A stretch of DNA of 64,000 bases from Dysgonomonas sp. 511 (GCF_010501105.1 NZ_QVMQ01000025.1:15384-79383), one strand, 5' to 3'; positions 21,201 through 29,168 are shown, numbered from the stretch's first letter. Numbers and translations: made by a program. Notes: generated by a model not told the origin, from the letters alone.

Positions 21201-21877
21201 AAAAACCTGTAAACGACAAGGAAATAACTGCCGACGACCTGTTGACTGACGAGCAATTGGAGAAAGTAGGACAGGTAAACGATGCTATAGAAAAGGTTGA
21301 GGATATAATGAGCAATCCTGTAGATGGGATAAAAGGGCTGTTCAACCAATATAAGAACAGGCAAAAACTGACTAAAGAAGAAAGGGATGCCCTGAAAGAA
21401 CAGCAAAGACAGGAAAAGGAGCGCAAGAAAGAGCAGAAAGCAATAGAAAAAGCCCGTCAAGACTCTGTGCGCAGGGTAGAAAAAATGCATAGCGATTCCA
21501 TTGCTAATGCCGAAAAAGTGCTACAAGATTCTATCAAAGCGGCAGAGAAGGCTAAAAAAGAAGAAGCTAAGCTTGAAGAGCAACGTAAAAAGGATGCAGA
21601 AAAAGCTGCAATAAAAGCCCGTGAAGACGAACAGAAGCGTAAAGAAAACGAACGCAAAGAACATCAACGCCAACAAGAGCAGCGTTTGCGCGATCGGGAA
21701 AATGAACGTAAGGAGAAAGAAAAAGCTAGGGAAGAACTCCGTAAACAAAAAGAGCGCGAACAGGAAGAACGCCGTCGCCAACGCGAAAAAGAGCGTAAAG
21801 AACTGGAGAAAGCCAGAGAGCAGGAACGAAAGGAAAAAGAACGGCAAGCCGAGGAAAGACGTAGGAATAAAGATTGA
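18206..21877 (+). CDS. PorW/SprE-like TPR lipoprotein with long charged C-terminus
   Basis: A 1223-residue lipoprotein. The start is GTG 18206 or, equally plausible, ATG 18224 (MGTLLFVAGVLCLLFTWSCS, lipobox Cys). Just after it, FYHSVNTRYNIHFNANEAY is the conserved opening of PorW/SprE, outer-membrane lipoproteins that link the type IX secretion translocon and gliding machinery. TPR-like helical repeats cover about 40-430 and 600-830. A glutamate/lysine-rich coil interrupts them (about 440-475), and residues about 1050-1223 are an uninterrupted K/E/R-rich helix. The Flavobacterium SprE protein is shorter (about 870 residues), so the C-terminal extension is notable. No other T9SS gene lies here apart from GldF-GldG. 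Confidence 0.75.
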   Translation: MSQNKIMGTLLFVAGVLCLLFTWSCSNQKNTALTRFYHSVNTRYNIHFNANEAYKEALKNKQRNIDDNLSEMLYVFPDNSDTTANSFQSGTGNFTTTIDKTTKAIKLHSIKTKPRRDPKRRNDTEYQAWLQQKEYTPFMDQVWLLLARAEFHDGNYLRAITTFMYITKIYGSQPDIVAESNLWIARAYTEMGWMYEAGNILHKMELAGGPPKSHEGLYASVKANYLVRTGEYQEAIPYLQSAIKKEKDKHQKLRMRYLLAQLYEETGDKANAYKAFGDVQGGSTPYKYTLNAKLQQALLDTSKGDKTIISSLTKMAKSSKNKEYKDQLYYTIGNVYLQSADTIKAIENYREAVKESSRNGYDKMMAEVALGDLYFDRREFVNAQPFYQGPLTQLKKSHPAYPRVALRSNVLDELVVHVKTVEEQDSLQYVARLPEDERLALINKKIETLKEEEEKRRKEEERLKQEEQRSQRLTSWGDLGNNSLLEPTNNQQITPVIPQTSFGQQNNANAFYFYNEQAVNQGKIAFKKQWGNRKLEDDWRRKNKTSTTSSFDDFGGETDIIAGTDSTSLNPQTGEVEALESDSVSNNVYSVEYYLQQLPLTEEAVTESNELIENALFNMGLIYKDKLQNIPLAIDAFNTDIERFPQTPNLEEIYYQLLLIYMQAGNKAMMADYRNRLLSEFTEGVYARALSDADYEWNFRHLPVIQDSLYNAAYEAYQKADVQAVRSNYRTMNEKYPLTTLMPKFALLNALSYAQSRDIQALGDNLKELTEKYPKSDVTSLASQILERIKDGRGLLSDGTPITDFDWSKAYLSDSTMVDDEGKAVLFTDNLDTEYLLLLMYKSNTIDRNELLYEVADYNFSNYVIQTYDLSFETDPPYDILQMKGFATFANVRSYLNKAFAPGGLMSKIDTTIMVVPISVENYTKALPRMGMAEYMAFVEEHYESLLPQLISYWNNKEMEQDVSATEEGTAEPEEKNVQPQVKEETKRPVEAKPATKPEKPVNDKEITADDLLTDEQLEKVGQVNDAIEKVEDIMSNPVDGIKGLFNQYKNRQKLTKEERDALKEQQRQEKERKKEQKAIEKARQDSVRRVEKMHSDSIANAEKVLQDSIKAAEKAKKEEAKLEEQRKKDAEKAAIKAREDEQKRKENERKEHQRQQEQRLRDRENERKEKEKAREELRKQKEREQEERRRQREKERKELEKAREQERKEKERQAEERRRNKD

Positions 21878-21999
21878 ATTGGCTAAGGATACATTTCAAC
21901 GATGCATTGGATTTTTTCCTGATATCAATACTTCCTGATAATTATATCCCTTTTTAGCTTTAATTCAACTCTTAATTTTTCATTTTTAACTAAACTCTC

Positions 22000-22054
22000 T
22001 ATCTTTGCAACAAAATAAACAATTATGAAAAAGCTATTTTATATTCTACTATAG
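22000..22054 (+). pseudogene. Promoter and first codons of a gene cut by the IS630 insertion
   Basis: TATCTTTG (22000-22007) is a perfect -7 box, and 17 bp later ATG 22025 opens MKKLFYILL, a typical signal-peptide start. The frame then meets TAG exactly where AT-rich IS630 sequence begins (CTATAG; IS630 elements insert at TA). No continuation of the reading frame was found on the far side of the element, so the rest of the gene seems lost. Confidence 0.5.
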
Positions 22055-22089
22055 TTAAATCATAATAATTTGACATATTTTTAGTATCT

Positions 22090-22413
22090 TTGAGAATGAG
22101 TTATTCACTAGATTTTCGCAAACAAGTATTTAAGATCAAGTCAGATCAACGTCTTACTTATCAGCAGACAAGTGAACTGTTTGGGATTCCCATCCGGACA
22201 CTATTTAGATGGCAACAGCGTATCGAGCCTAAAACAAAGCGCAACAAACCATCAACAAAAATAGACATGAAGGCTCTACTCAAAGATGTAGAGGAAAATC
22301 CTGATGCTTACCAATACGAACGAGCAAAGAAATTTGGAGTTGGTCAAAGTACAATATTTTACGCACTTAAGCGCTTAGCAGTCAGTAATAAAAAAAACGC
22401 TATTTCATCCTAA
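22090..22413 (+). pseudogene. IS630 transposase, N-terminal HTH part (frame 1)
   Basis: A 107-residue frame starting MSYSLDFRKQVFKIK with a winged helix-turn-helix region (YQQTSELFGIPIRTLFRWQQR) and a second HTH (YERAKKFGVGQSTIFYALKR), the normal N-terminus of IS630 transposases. The frame ends at TAA 22411. At the A8 run 22390-22397 a +1 shift (or loss of one A) leads into the downstream frame and restores KKTLFHPKADELSRLQ, the expected continuation. The break may be programmed slippage or a mutation. Confidence 0.75.
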
Positions 22414-22777
22414 AGCCGATGAATTATCCAGACTTCAATTTCAGCTTAAGCTCATCCAATACGAATTGATAGACAAACGCCCCATAATTTATTTGGATGA
22501 AAGTGGCTTTTGTGTGGATGCACCCAGGGACAGAGGCTATAGCCTTAGGGGTAAGAGATGTTATGCAAGCAAAGACTGGCACGCAAAGGGAAGAGTTAAT
22601 GTTATCGGAGCTATCTCCAACTTCAAATTATTGAATGTTTGTTTATTTCATTGCAATATAGATGCCGATGTTTTCTATGAATGGCTTACTCGAGAATTAC
22701 TGCCGAATATCCCTCAAAATTCAGTTATTGTACTTGACAATGCTACATTTCACAAAAGGAATGATGCTTTATTGTGA
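22414..22777 (+). pseudogene. IS630 transposase, DDE part (frame 2), truncated
   Basis: The second frame carries two of the three catalytic acidic residues, in IIYLDESGF and VIVLDNATFHKR. It ends at TGA 22775-22777, before the third acidic residue and the ...SPDLNPIE region, so the enzyme must be inactive. The sequence after the stop contains out-of-frame traces of the missing end. Confidence 0.75.
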
Positions 22778-22900
22778 TTTAGCTATATTGTACCGATATT
22801 CCCTTTTCTATGCAGTTTTTCATGTCTTTAATTGCTTTCTTGCCCTAAACATTATTCTCATATACAGTTTTCACAAAATATGGGAAAGTGTCAATCAATC

Positions 22901-22931
22901 AAAAAAGGCAGCAATCAAAACGACTGCTGCC
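22901..22931 (-). terminator. Terminator of the rpsF-rpsR-rplI operon
   Basis: On the minus strand GGCAGCAGTC (22931-22922) pairs with GATTGCTGCC (22916-22907) with one G-T wobble, followed by TTTTTT (22906-22901). It lies 24 bp beyond the rplI stop codon. Confidence 0.9.
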
Positions 22932-22954
22932 CCTCTATTTATATTCTTAATTTC

Positions 22955-23398
22955 TTATTCAGAAACTACTTCGAAAGGAATTTCTACAGAAACTTCTTTG
23001 TGAAGTTTTGCTATAGCTTTGTAATTTCCTACTTCTTTTACAGAATCTTTTATCACGATAACCTTACGGTCTACAGTGAAGCCTTTTTTCTCCAATGCTT
23101 CTGCTATCTGGATATTGGTAACCGATCCGAAGATAGTACCTGTAGTGCTTGTTTTCGCTCCTATCACCAGTGAAACACCATCGAGTTTTGCAGCCAACCC
23201 CTGAGCATCTTGTTTGATTTTCTCAAGTTTGTGGGCACGTTGCTTCATGTTTTCAGACAATACTTTTTTCGCCGACTCTGTAGCTATTACAGCTTTACCT
23301 TGGGGAAGAAGGTAGTTGCGTCCGTAACCGTCTTTCACAGTTACTACTTCATCTTTGTATCCTAGGTTAAGGACATCTTCTTTCAATATTACTTGCAT
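22955..23398 (-). CDS. rplI: 50S ribosomal protein L9
   Basis: A 147-residue ribosomal protein that binds 23S rRNA domain V and reaches out from the L1 stalk base. The N-terminal domain has [30 protein letters not shown]-type residues with the glycine/asparagine-rich rRNA-binding loop ([13 protein letters not shown]). A long central helix (about 42-75) and the C-terminal domain follow. It is the last gene of rpsF-rpsR-rplI, 17 bp after rpsR, followed by an intrinsic terminator. Confidence 0.97.
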   Translation of the reverse strand: MQVILKEDVLNLGYKDEVVTVKDGYGRNYLLPQGKAVIATESAKKVLSENMKQRAHKLEKIKQDAQGLAAKLDGVSLVIGAKTSTTGTIFGSVTNIQIAEALEKKGFTVDRKVIVIKDSVKEVGNYKAIAKLHKEVSVEIPFEVVSE

Positions 23399-23415
23399 CT
23401 TTCTTTCCTCCTTTA

Positions 23416-23682
23416 TTATTTCATTAAGTCTGTTACATAAGGAAGCAATGCCAGATGGCGTGCTCTTTTTACAGCTTGAGCTACACGACGTTGGAATTTC
23501 AATGAAGTTCCTGTAATACGACGAGGAAGGATTTTTCCTTGTTCGTTAAGGAATTTCTTCAAAAACTCAGGGTCTTTGTAGTCGATATACTTGATACCGT
23601 TCTTTTTGAAACGGCAATATTTCTTTTTCTTGACGTCAACTGAAGGCGGAGTCAAATATCTGATTTCTGATTGTTGTGCCAT
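23416..23682 (-). CDS. rpsR: 30S ribosomal protein S18
   Basis: An 88-residue protein of the small-subunit platform that pairs with S6. The hallmark [20 protein letters not shown] and the basic [20 protein letters not shown] segment are present. It lies between rpsF (3 bp upstream) and rplI (17 bp downstream), the standard bacterial order, without priB or ssb between them. Confidence 0.97.
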   Translation of the reverse strand: MAQQSEIRYLTPPSVDVKKKKYCRFKKNGIKYIDYKDPEFLKKFLNEQGKILPRRITGTSLKFQRRVAQAVKRARHLALLPYVTDLMK

Positions 23683-23685
23683 AAC

Positions 23686-24045
23686 TTAGTTCTCCTTTAC
23701 TTCTTCTGTTTTTTTAGATGATTTCAAATTTCTTCTCTTTTGCGCATACTCATGAGCGAATTTGTCTTGACGGAAAGTCAAAAAACGGATTACACGCTCG
23801 TCGCGACGGAAGTTAACTTCCAACTTAGAGATCACAGCAGGATCGGCTTCGAACTCAAGAAATGCATAAAAACCGGTAGATTTCTTTTGGATAGGATACG
23901 CAAGTTTGCGAAGCCCCCAGTTTTCTTCATTCACTATTGTTGCCCCTTCGTTGGTCAAAATAGTTTTGAATTTATCTACCGCTTCCTTCATCTGAGCATC
24001 AGACAAAACGGGAGTCAAAATGAAAACGGTTTCGTAATTGTTCAT
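23686..24045 (-). CDS. rpsF: 30S ribosomal protein S6
   Basis: A 119-residue small-subunit protein with the ferredoxin-like S6 fold ([15 protein letters not shown] ... [17 protein letters not shown] ... [13 protein letters not shown]). It ends in a charged tail ([12 protein letters not shown]). It is the first gene of the operon and has a clear promoter upstream. Confidence 0.97.
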   Translation of the reverse strand: MNNYETVFILTPVLSDAQMKEAVDKFKTILTNEGATIVNEENWGLRKLAYPIQKKSTGFYAFLEFEADPAVISKLEVNFRRDERVIRFLTFRQDKFAHEYAQKRRNLKSSKKTEEVKEN

Positions 24046-24091
24046 AAATAAATTAATTAATGATTAAACTTACATTTTTTCAAATGAGGTG

Positions 24092-24122
24092 CAAAGATAT
24101 GGCTTTTTATTAATAAATCAAA
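24092..24122 (-). promoter_or_regulatory. Promoter of rpsF-rpsR-rplI
   Basis: On the minus strand TTTG (24122-24119), 19 nt, TATCTTTG (24099-24092): an exact match to the Bacteroidetes consensus, 47 bp upstream of the rpsF start codon. Confidence 0.85.
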
Positions 24123-24143
24123 ATGTAAAAGCTGTAAAAAATC

Positions 24144-24174
24144 TTTGACTTACAGACTTCTTATCTTACTTTTG
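24144..24174 (+). promoter_or_regulatory. Promoter of the MarR-family gene
   Basis: TTTG (24144-24147), 19 nt, TACTTTTG (24167-24174): exact consensus, with the start codon 26 bp downstream of the -7 box. It is divergent from the rpsF promoter. Confidence 0.85.
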
Positions 24175-24199
24175 TAGTTGACAAACAAGAAAAACATAG

Positions 24200-24679
24200 A
24201 TGGACAACGACGAAATATTGAGTATAGACCACGACCTGAATCTGATATTCCCTATTATCAACGGTAAAGTTTCGATGGCTATAAACCGTATGATGTACCG
24301 CAACTTCAGGAAAGAGGGACTGGATATCACACCCGAACAGTGGACTGTACTGGCTTTCTTGTGGAAAGAAGACGGGGTTGCGCAACAGACGCTTTGCAAT
24401 TCGACCTTCAAAGACAAGCCGAGCATGACAAGGCTTATCGACAACCTGACTAAGCAAGGGCTGGTGTACCGCAATGCCTCGGAAACAGACCGGCGTTCCA
24501 ACCTTATTTTCCTTACCGATCAAGGAAAAGCAATAAAAGAAAAGGCGACAAACGCTATTGCTACCACTATGGAATCGGCTTTGGCGGGTATCGATGAAGA
24601 GGGGCTCAGGCATGTGCGTTCCCTGCTTGCTGCCGTATTCGGCAATATACAAGACGCTTTGGATAATTCTTCTTATTAA
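24200..24679 (+). CDS. MarR-family transcriptional regulator
   Basis: A 159-residue winged-helix protein. Residues about 35-125 match MarR: the ITPEQWTVLAFLWKEDGVAQQTL helix pair, the recognition helix DKPSMTRLIDNLTKQGLVYR and the wing ETDRRSNLIFLTDQGKAI. MarR proteins are dimeric regulators that often respond to small phenolic compounds or oxidation. Its stop codon overlaps that of the convergent endonuclease-fold gene (24676). The target cannot be deduced from neighbours. Confidence 0.9.
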   Translation: MDNDEILSIDHDLNLIFPIINGKVSMAINRMMYRNFRKEGLDITPEQWTVLAFLWKEDGVAQQTLCNSTFKDKPSMTRLIDNLTKQGLVYRNASETDRRSNLIFLTDQGKAIKEKATNAIATTMESALAGIDEEGLRHVRSLLAAVFGNIQDALDNSSY

Positions 24680-25725
24680 TCCTCCCTTATTACCAAATCC
24701 ATATAAACGGGCAGGTGGTCGCTGATACCGCCCAGATACTTATATCCCGAATAGGTACGCAAAGGCTTCGCGCCTCCATATTTGGGATTGTCTTTTTCGA
24801 AGAGGAAACCAGCAGAAAAAACATGGGCTTCCTTATTCTTTATATATAACCGGGGACTGATGAGCAGGTTGCCACTGACCACAAACTGATCTATATACCC
24901 CCACTTGCCTCTGTATTTGTACGAACCTGCACTATTTTTATCTTGAACTCCTTTATCGTAAAACATATTATAAAGCCTGTCGGCAGAAAGATCGTCTGAG
25001 ACACCTCTTGCCCCGAGCGTCTCTTTTATACTGATATCGTGCGGATAGTCGTTGAAATCGCCCATAATAATGATATTGGCATCTTTCCTAACCCGGCGGA
25101 GGCTATCTGTTTGCTGCCTTAGCAGTTCGGCGCACTTTATCCTGTAAGGGCGGCTTTTCTTTATGCCTTCGTTGCGCGATGGGAAATGACAAACAAATAT
25201 ATCCAATATCTTCCCGTTCACTACTTTGCCTGTCACATGGAGTATATCGCGCGTAGCTTTTGCCGAATCTCCTAATATGGGTGTATAACTTTTATGGGAT
25301 AATATTTTTATCTGGTCGCGCTGGTAAAGCAAAGCAACATTTGCCCCGCGCGAATCTTTCGAATAGGTAATTACATACTGATATTTATGTCGCCGGAGGG
25401 CTGCCTTGCAGGTAAGGTCGGTCAATACGGAATCGTTTTCCACTTCGCACAAGCCAACTACTGCCGGAGGATAACCCTCTCCCACCGACGTTATAACCTT
25501 GCTTACATCGTGCAGTTTCTTCCAGTAGCGGTGATGGTTCCATCGAAGCTTGCCTTCGGGAGTAAAATCTTCATCGTTCGTTGCTGGATTATTTTTTACA
25601 TCATATAGGTTTTCGGCATTGTAGAACATTATACGAAACTTTTCCTGAGCATCTACCTCTTGTCCGGAAAAGAAAACGATAACGAACAATAAACATAAAA
25701 CCCCCAAAGCTTTCTTAATGCTCAT
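24676..25725 (-). CDS. Endonuclease/exonuclease/phosphatase-fold exported protein
   Basis: ATG 25725 gives MSIKKALGVLCLLFVIVFFS, a signal peptide; a TTG start 9 bp upstream is less likely. The mature part has the metal-dependent EEP fold: FYNAENLYD at the start, GLCEVEND (catalytic Glu), IFVCHFPSRN, IIMGDFNDYP (Asp/Asn pair) and a final GGISDHLPVYMD (Asp-His). An extracytoplasmic nuclease or phosphodiesterase is likely; the substrate is unknown. The start overlaps the end of the upstream beta-helix gene, so the genes are probably translated as an operon. Confidence 0.85.
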   Translation of the reverse strand: MSIKKALGVLCLLFVIVFFSGQEVDAQEKFRIMFYNAENLYDVKNNPATNDEDFTPEGKLRWNHHRYWKKLHDVSKVITSVGEGYPPAVVGLCEVENDSVLTDLTCKAALRRHKYQYVITYSKDSRGANVALLYQRDQIKILSHKSYTPILGDSAKATRDILHVTGKVVNGKILDIFVCHFPSRNEGIKKSRPYRIKCAELLRQQTDSLRRVRKDANIIIMGDFNDYPHDISIKETLGARGVSDDLSADRLYNMFYDKGVQDKNSAGSYKYRGKWGYIDQFVVSGNLLISPRLYIKNKEAHVFSAGFLFEKDNPKYGGAKPLRTYSGYKYLGGISDHLPVYMDLVIRED

Positions 25726-27121
25726 AGCATCCAATATTCGAACTTCCGTCGGTCAGCCTCGGATATCCGTCTATATCGTATGGTACAGACTGGGAATAAT
25801 ACTGGTTGCCGGCTGCTATTGCCGGAGAATTTTCCTGTAAACGGAAATTGTAGGAATAATCCTTGTCCTTGTTCAAGTTGAGGAACAGAGGTGCGGTATT
25901 CCATATTATATCAGTAAAATTGCCTCCGGCCTGTTCATTGCCTCTTATCAGGCAATTGATAAAGCTATAATCGCCCTGTATGGCCTTATCTATCAATAGT
26001 TCACGGCTTAAAGATCCATAGATAATGGTGTTTGTAACTTTACAGTCCAACAGATTCGTGCCCGAATGGGCAAGCACCATACTTTCTTTTCCCCGCGAAG
26101 CCCAGCTAAAATAATTTGCAATGGTGCAGTGCCAAAAATTATACTCTCCTCCCTGCAATTCGACCACCGCCCCCCTTGCATTAGAGAACAACCCGTTGGT
26201 AAAATCAATCCTGCAATTGGAAGCCAATATCCCATAGTCGTACGAATTGTGCACGATCGTATTGTAAATGACGGCTTTTTGCATATCGGCGACTGATGGG
26301 TAAAATGTCATGCTGCGATTAGCATTTCGGATATGTACATTTTCGAGCCTGTTGCCAAAACTTTCGGGAAAGAAATAGATGCCGTCCCACTGTCCGGGAA
26401 CATTGTCATAAGGGATCTTCCCCTCGATATTGCCAAAGCGCGAACCTCTTATTGCAACCGGATTCTCTATTGTACCCTGTACCAACAATGTGCCGTGAAC
26501 CTGTATAGAAGCTTCGGCTTTCATATAAAGGGTAACCCCTTCGCCTATTGTGGCTTTCGCTCCCTTTTTCACAACAAGCGAATCGTAGACCAACAGGGGC
26601 TTGGTGTTAGTGATAATGCTGTCTTTCGTTACACTTCTGTTTTTCCAGATATAAACATCCTGCCCCACGGCTTCGAGGTGTACATATTGCACATTGCCAT
26701 TGGTTACAAACCGGATAGAATCTTTGATAAGAACAGGCGAATTTTCATCTAAAGGGTTTACTGTAACCTCTACAAAGCCAAACAAGCTATCGTTTTTCAG
26801 TACTTCGAGGTTTGTTATGCGTGTACCCTTTACTCCATCTATATTCATCCGGAAGCCGCTTTTGGCAGCATTCACCAGTTCGGCAGATTCTATAACCAGC
26901 GATTTATTGTTGCGGTTATGTATTTTAAATTGCTTTGTAGCAGAACCGATAGTTGTAAATACTGTATCGAAGGCGATAGAGTCGGCCGAGAAACCCAACC
27001 TCAGGTTTTGGTCTGAGGAAAAGTCGTCGTCGTCCGAACATGCCACCAGTACGATCAACAAGAATAATGCGGAGAGGATATGTTTCTTCACTTTTCTGTT
27101 TTTTTTAACTGCAAATGCCAT
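25715..27121 (-). CDS. Right-handed beta-helix lipoprotein
   Basis: ATG 27121 (MAFAVKKNRKVKKHILSALF, lipobox LIVLVAC) is preferred to a GTG 21 bp upstream that would overlap the preceding gene more. The protein has about 468 residues. After a stretch of acidic residues typical of surface-exposed Bacteroidetes lipoproteins (CSDDDDFSSD), residues about 40-140 look like a beta-sandwich domain. The rest is built of short repeats with many Asn, Gly and Val (NVHIRNANRSMTF ... NTIVHNSYDYGILASNCRID) as in parallel beta-helix proteins. Binding or cleavage of a polysaccharide is possible but unproven. It sits in an operon with the FrnE-like gene upstream and the EEP gene downstream. Confidence 0.72.
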   Translation of the reverse strand: MAFAVKKNRKVKKHILSALFLLIVLVACSDDDDFSSDQNLRLGFSADSIAFDTVFTTIGSATKQFKIHNRNNKSLVIESAELVNAAKSGFRMNIDGVKGTRITNLEVLKNDSLFGFVEVTVNPLDENSPVLIKDSIRFVTNGNVQYVHLEAVGQDVYIWKNRSVTKDSIITNTKPLLVYDSLVVKKGAKATIGEGVTLYMKAEASIQVHGTLLVQGTIENPVAIRGSRFGNIEGKIPYDNVPGQWDGIYFFPESFGNRLENVHIRNANRSMTFYPSVADMQKAVIYNTIVHNSYDYGILASNCRIDFTNGLFSNARGAVVELQGGEYNFWHCTIANYFSWASRGKESMVLAHSGTNLLDCKVTNTIIYGSLSRELLIDKAIQGDYSFINCLIRGNEQAGGNFTDIIWNTAPLFLNLNKDKDYSYNFRLQENSPAIAAGNQYYSQSVPYDIDGYPRLTDGSSNIGCYEH

Positions 27122-27821
27122 CGATAGAGCAAGATTGCCCACTTATCACTTCACCTGTTTCTGTAGAGACACCGCCTTGTTTCCACTCAGCGTAGGCTTC
27201 ATTCAATACTTTCAGATAATCTTCTACTGGTATCGAACCTTGTATCACCCGTTTGTTATTGAATACGTAATAAGGAATATATTCGAGATCGTCGGCATTC
27301 GATGTATCTTCCGTCACTTCCTTCTTATAATCATTCCCTTCGAGCATCTCCACAACAGACTGCCCATCCAGGCCGATGGAAACGCCTAATGCAACAAGGG
27401 TATCTTTATCACTGATATCTTTCCCTTTAACGAAATAAGCATCGAAAAGCACTTCTTCGGCTTCGGTTGCCAATCCCGATTTGCCGGCTAGCTTTACCAA
27501 CCGCAAGGCACGGGCGGTATTTGCCACTACCAGGTTATCGTAATTGTAATTCAGGCCTACTTCTTCTGCCAGCTTAGCTGTATTGCTCATACTCTTGTGG
27601 GCATCGGCCTCCGTCAGTCCATATTTATTGGCAAAATAAGTGTAAATTGAAATATCGAGGCTTTTTTGCGGTATATCCGGATCTAGCTCGTAGCTATGCC
27701 ATACGAGTTCCACTTTATCGCGATCGGGAAATTGCTCCAGTGCCATTTCCAGTTTCCGTTTACCTATATAGCAATACGGACAGGCTATGTCTGACCATAT
27801 ATCAATTTTCATTTTCTCCAT
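27105..27821 (-). CDS. DsbA-family oxidoreductase, FrnE-like
   Basis: A 238-residue cytoplasmic protein with the thioredoxin-fold DsbA motif CPYC in DIWSDIACPYCYIGKRKLE (about 9-27). The insertion and C-terminal YVFNNKRVIQGSIPVEDYLKVL (cis-Pro loop region) match the FrnE/2-hydroxychromene-2-carboxylate isomerase-like group. No signal peptide is present. Two further cysteines lie at the extreme C-terminus (GQSCSIDGICS). Related proteins act in disulfide isomerisation or oxidative-stress protection. It is first in the three-gene minus-strand cluster ending at 24676. Confidence 0.88.
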   Translation of the reverse strand: MEKMKIDIWSDIACPYCYIGKRKLEMALEQFPDRDKVELVWHSYELDPDIPQKSLDISIYTYFANKYGLTEADAHKSMSNTAKLAEEVGLNYNYDNLVVANTARALRLVKLAGKSGLATEAEEVLFDAYFVKGKDISDKDTLVALGVSIGLDGQSVVEMLEGNDYKKEVTEDTSNADDLEYIPYYVFNNKRVIQGSIPVEDYLKVLNEAYAEWKQGGVSTETGEVISGQSCSIDGICS

Positions 27822-27903
27822 TTTCGTTCTCTTTATATCACTAATAACAAAGATACTTCTATTTCGTTAAATTGAAAAGTTTGCCACAGCCACAAAAACA
27901 AAA

Positions 27904-27929
27904 AAGAAGCTATATTTCTATAACTTCTT
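27904..27929 (-). terminator. Terminator of tRNA-Leu
   Basis: On the minus strand AAGAAGTTATA (27929-27919) pairs with TATAGCTTCTT (27914-27904) around a GAAA tetraloop, followed by TTTTTTG. It lies 12 bp past the tRNA 3' end. Confidence 0.85.
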
Positions 27930-27941
27930 CATTTTCAGTAG

Positions 27942-28025
27942 TGCGCACGACGAGATTTGAACTCACACACCGTTACCGGCACTACCCCCTCAAAGTAGCG
28001 TGTCTACCAATTCCACCACGTGCGC
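27942..28025 (-). tRNA. tRNA-Leu (anticodon GAG)
   Basis: An 84-nt class II tRNA on the minus strand. The acceptor stem is GCGCACG/CGTGCGC, the D arm starts TGGTGGAATTGGTAGACAC, and the anticodon stem CTACT/GGTAG holds loop TTGAGGG (anticodon GAG). The variable arm is long (TGCCGGTAACGGTG), and the T arm is GAGTTCAAATCTC. CCA is not encoded. It reads CUC and CUU leucine codons. A TATCCTTG box just upstream is a likely -7 element. Confidence 0.95.
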
Positions 28026-28338
28026 TTTTGTTGTTAAACAAGGATACGGTAAAAACACCGCACTTGAGCGAAAGCCAGAACGTTAATCTACTAACGCCAT
28101 ATCATTGCAAACAATATATTTCAAACTTTCTTCAAGAAAAGTACCCGTTAGTACCTTTTTAGCCTTGAATCGTCCTACAGATACCATTTTAAACACCTGT
28201 CTAACTTTCCGGGTTCGAAATTACATCTTTTTTCTGAAACTACCAAAAAACTGATAAATAAACGTTTTTTTCTTGATGAAAACTGGAATTATTATACAAA
28301 AGTTGAATAATATGAAGTATAACCGGAATAAGAAAATA
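28026..28338. other. Intergenic region without a recognised gene
   Basis: These 313 bp between tRNA-Leu and yebC contain the likely tRNA-Leu promoter (-7-like TATCCTTG on the minus strand near 28044) and otherwise AT-rich sequence. I see no open frame, tRNA or clear hairpin in it. Confidence 0.5.
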
Positions 28339-29064
28339 TTATTCTTCGATATCTTCTTTCATATTGTGAAACACGTTCTGAACATCATCATCATCATCAA
28401 ATTTATCCAAAAGTTTTTGAATCTGTTCTTGCTGTTCTTTGGTAAGTTCTTTAAAATCGTTAGGAATACGCTCAAATTCAGCACTATGTATTTCAAATCC
28501 GTTTTCTTCCAGATACTTCTGTATATCGGAATACGATTTAAATTCACCATAAAGAATGATATCGTCGCCGTCCTGATCTACTTCGTCCACACCATAGTCG
28601 ATAAGTTCGAGTTCGAGGTCTTCGAGAGATACACCATCTTTAGCTCCAATTTTAAACACACATTTATGGTCGAAAAGAAACTCAAGGCTACCAGATGTAC
28701 CTAGCGAACCGCCAAACTTATTAAAATAACTGCGCACATTGGCAACGGTGCGTGTGGGGTTGTCTGTTGCTGTTTCCACAAAGATAGCTATACCAAAAGG
28801 GCCATAGCCTTCGTAGTTTACTTCTTTGTAGTCGGCTTCGTCTTTCGATGTGGCCTTTTTGATGGCACGCTCCACATTCTCTTTAGGCATATTTTCTTTT
28901 TTAGCCTGTTGCATCAGCACACGGAGACGTGGATTAGTATCAGGTTCGGGACCACCCTCTTTGGTAGCTATTGTAATTTGTTTGCCTAATTTCGTAAACA
29001 CGCGGGCCATATTTCCCCAGCGTTTCAGCTTAGTTGCTTTGCGGTATTCAAACGCTCTTCCCAT
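28339..29064 (-). CDS. YebC/PmpR-family protein
   Basis: A 241-residue member of the YebC/TACO1 family. It shows the N-terminal GRAFEYRKATKLKRWGNMARVFTKLGK segment, the NPRLRVLMQQAKKENMPKENVERAIKKA helix region, the conserved YEGYGPFGIAIFVETATDNPTRT motif and an acidic C-terminus. Family members have been described as transcriptional regulators and, more recently, as ribosome-associated factors that ease translation of difficult sequences such as polyproline. Which role applies here is open. Single gene. Confidence 0.93.
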   Translation of the reverse strand: MGRAFEYRKATKLKRWGNMARVFTKLGKQITIATKEGGPEPDTNPRLRVLMQQAKKENMPKENVERAIKKATSKDEADYKEVNYEGYGPFGIAIFVETATDNPTRTVANVRSYFNKFGGSLGTSGSLEFLFDHKCVFKIGAKDGVSLEDLELELIDYGVDEVDQDGDDIILYGEFKSYSDIQKYLEENGFEIHSAEFERIPNDFKELTKEQQEQIQKLLDKFDDDDDVQNVFHNMKEDIEE

Positions 29065-29168
29065 AAAATATATGTATTTCTTATTTGATTATTTTTATTT
29101 GCTACGCAAAAGTATAAAAAATATTGGAGATTGCTCAAGTACGTTTATAGAAATTAGTAATATGCAAA

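Larger units (their letters stand above)
22052..22900 (+). mobile_element. Decayed IS630-family element
   Basis: Covers both transposase fragments and the degraded sequence up to the rplI terminator. The left boundary is set at the TA where the interrupted signal-peptide frame stops. The right boundary is uncertain: no inverted copy of the left end (GTTAAATCATAATAATTTGA) was found before 22900, so the right terminus is probably deleted. Sequence around 22850-22900 reads as frame-shifted remains of the transposase C-terminus (for example SFHKIWESVNQSKK, resembling the conserved IEHKW-type region). Confidence 0.65.

Noticed and set aside
20846-21490. Long antisense frame inside the porW-like gene
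   Set aside because: It is the mirror of a low-complexity Lys/Glu-rich region, giving Phe/Leu-rich nonsense; no promoter.
28150-28240. tRNA-like segment (GGGTTCGAAAT) after tRNA-Leu
   Set aside because: No acceptor, D or anticodon stems could be paired around it.
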